A stretch of DNA of 5,560 nt, taken from the NCBI GenBank assembly GCA_902783065.1, contig CACZPV010000336.1:1-5560 (forward strand), in the 5' to 3' direction. The notes beneath the pieces were generated by a model, which searched no databases, had not been told where the DNA came from, and was given only the letters and a program-made list of their open reading frames with translations. Shown here in pieces: positions 4,677-5,560 of the stretch. Made by a program: the position numbers and the translations under genes. Numbering within the stretch: the stretch's first letter is position 1; each line of letters starts with the position of its first letter. The stretch comes from an uncultured Ruminococcus sp. Lineage in GTDB: Bacteria > Bacillota > Clostridia > Oscillospirales > Acutalibacteraceae.

Positions 4677-5560
4677 TCAATCTCTCTTTTTAGAGTCAAT
4701 TTCATCTTTTGCCATGGCAATAAAGCTGTCAAGCGTCATAGCACCGAGGTTAACATTTTTTCTTGAACGAACAGAAACCGTTCCTTCTTCCACTTCCTTA
4801 TTTCCGATAACGAGCATATACGGGATTTTTTCCAACTGAGCTTCTCTGATTTTATATCCGATTTTTTCGCTTCTCAGATCGCTGCTAACTCTGATTCCTG
4901 CTGCTGCAAGTTTAGCTTTGATTTCTTCTGCCTTGTCAGCAAGGTTTTCGCTCAGTGGCATTACACGAACCTGTTCGGGCATAAGCCACATCGGTAGAGC
5001 GCCTACAAAATGCTCCAGCATATATGCGAGAGTTCTTTCGTAGCATCCGAGAGAAGTTCTGTGGATAATATACGGCAGTTTTTTCTGACCGTCCTTGTCC
5101 ACATAGTACATACCGAATTTTTCAGCAAGCAGCATATCGATCTGTATGGTAACAATAGTATCTTCCTTGCCAAAAACATTTTTGTACTGGATATCAAGCT
5201 TAGGACCATAGAAAGCAGCCTCATCAAAACCCACTTCATAGTCGAGTCCGATATTATCAAGGATACGCTTCATTGCAGCCTGTGCTTCTTCCCATTGTTC
5301 CTTTGTACCCTCGTATTTGTTGTTGGGGTTAGCGGGATCCCACTGTGAGAAACGGAAGGTACAGTCTTCAAGAAGTCCGACTGTATCAAGACAGTATTTA
5401 GCAAGTTCCATACATCCCTTGAATTCTTCTTCAAGCTGATCTGGTCGGAGAATATAATGACCTTCAGAAATTGTAAACTGACGTACACGAATCAATCCGT
5501 GCATTTCTCCCGATGCTTCATTTCTGAACAGAGTGGATGTTTCTGTCAGACGCATCGGCA
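4677..5560 (-). CDS. thrS: Threonyl-tRNA synthetase, C-terminal half (5' end beyond window)
   Basis: The frame is open to the right edge; the methionine at 5555 is internal (a Pro codon precedes it). Only the last ~294 residues are seen, of a family usually about 580-640 long. Numbering from that Met: class II motif 2 lies at about residues 8-28 with Arg11, Glu13 and Arg23 conserved; A-A-F-Y-G-P-K-L-D at 113-121 and T-I-Q-I-D at 136-140 are typical of ThrRS; motif 3 is H-R-T-S-L-G-C-Y-E-R (165-174) with Arg174; residues from about 190 form the anticodon-binding domain (R-S-E-K-I-G-Y-K-I-R-E-A-Q, I-P-Y-M-L-V-I-G). Two zinc ligands, His33 and His165, are present; the cysteine ligand lies outside. 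Several residues that contact threonine in E. coli ThrRS differ here: the F-T-Q-D-D-A-H segment reads F-T-I-S-E-G-H. The enzyme charges tRNA-Thr in the cytoplasm. The editing domain and any T-box leader would be outside the window. Confidence 0.95.
   Translation of the reverse strand, partial: PMRLTETSTLFRNEASGEMHGLIRVRQFTISEGHYILRPDQLEEEFKGCMELAKYCLDTVGLLEDCTFRFSQWDPANPNNKYEGTKEQWEEAQAAMKRILDNIGLDYEVGFDEAAFYGPKLDIQYKNVFGKEDTIVTIQIDMLLAEKFGMYYVDKDGQKKLPYIIHRTSLGCYERTLAYMLEHFVGALPMWLMPEQVRVMPLSENLADKAEEIKAKLAAAGIRVSSDLRSEKIGYKIREAQLEKIPYMLVIGNKEVEEGTVSVRSRKNVNLGAMTLDSFIAMAKDEIDSKKRD

Overview
The window is AT-rich DNA that reads like a Gram-positive gut or rumen Clostridia chromosome, most likely Ruminococcus or a close Oscillospiraceae relative. 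This is inferred from the BspA-type leucine-rich-repeat surface protein, the strong AGGAGG ribosome binding sites, the T-rich intrinsic terminators and the style of the encoded proteins. No database search was possible. I see no phage, transposase or CRISPR signature.

Layout of the plus-strand part: (1) 1-1797 is the 3' part of a gene for a large BspA-like (LRR_5) protein whose repeat ectodomain is followed by one membrane helix and a long basic cytoplasmic tail. (2) 1798-2281 is non-coding. It holds a short stretch resembling a widespread dispersed repeat, an intrinsic terminator (2058-2098) and a pair of 11-bp direct repeats. (3) 2282-2959 encodes a complete MacB/LolD-type ABC transporter ATPase with no permease beside it. 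(4) 2960-3438 is non-coding and carries a near-consensus sigma-A promoter (3131-3158), followed by about 270 nt of hairpin-rich leader. (5) 3439-3783 encodes a 114-residue protein with a compact, possibly HPr-like domain and a very acidic/lysine-rich tail. It ends at a strong terminator (3800-3838).

The minus-strand part reads inward from the right edge: threonyl-tRNA synthetase (4677 to beyond 5560, 5' end missing), a 119-bp gap with a 13-bp perfect inverted repeat, then endonuclease III (3916-4557). This strand converges on the small acidic-protein gene. The terminator between them has A and T runs on both sides, so it can serve both strands.

ThrS and Nth are ordinary housekeeping functions (threonyl-tRNA charging and base-excision repair). 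The most interesting items are the long structured leader and strong promoter in front of the small acidic protein, the divergent threonine-pocket residues of ThrRS, the receptor-like architecture of the LRR protein, and the non-terminator palindrome between thrS and nth. No multi-gene novel system is evident. The leader RNA plus small acidic protein is the best candidate for something undescribed.
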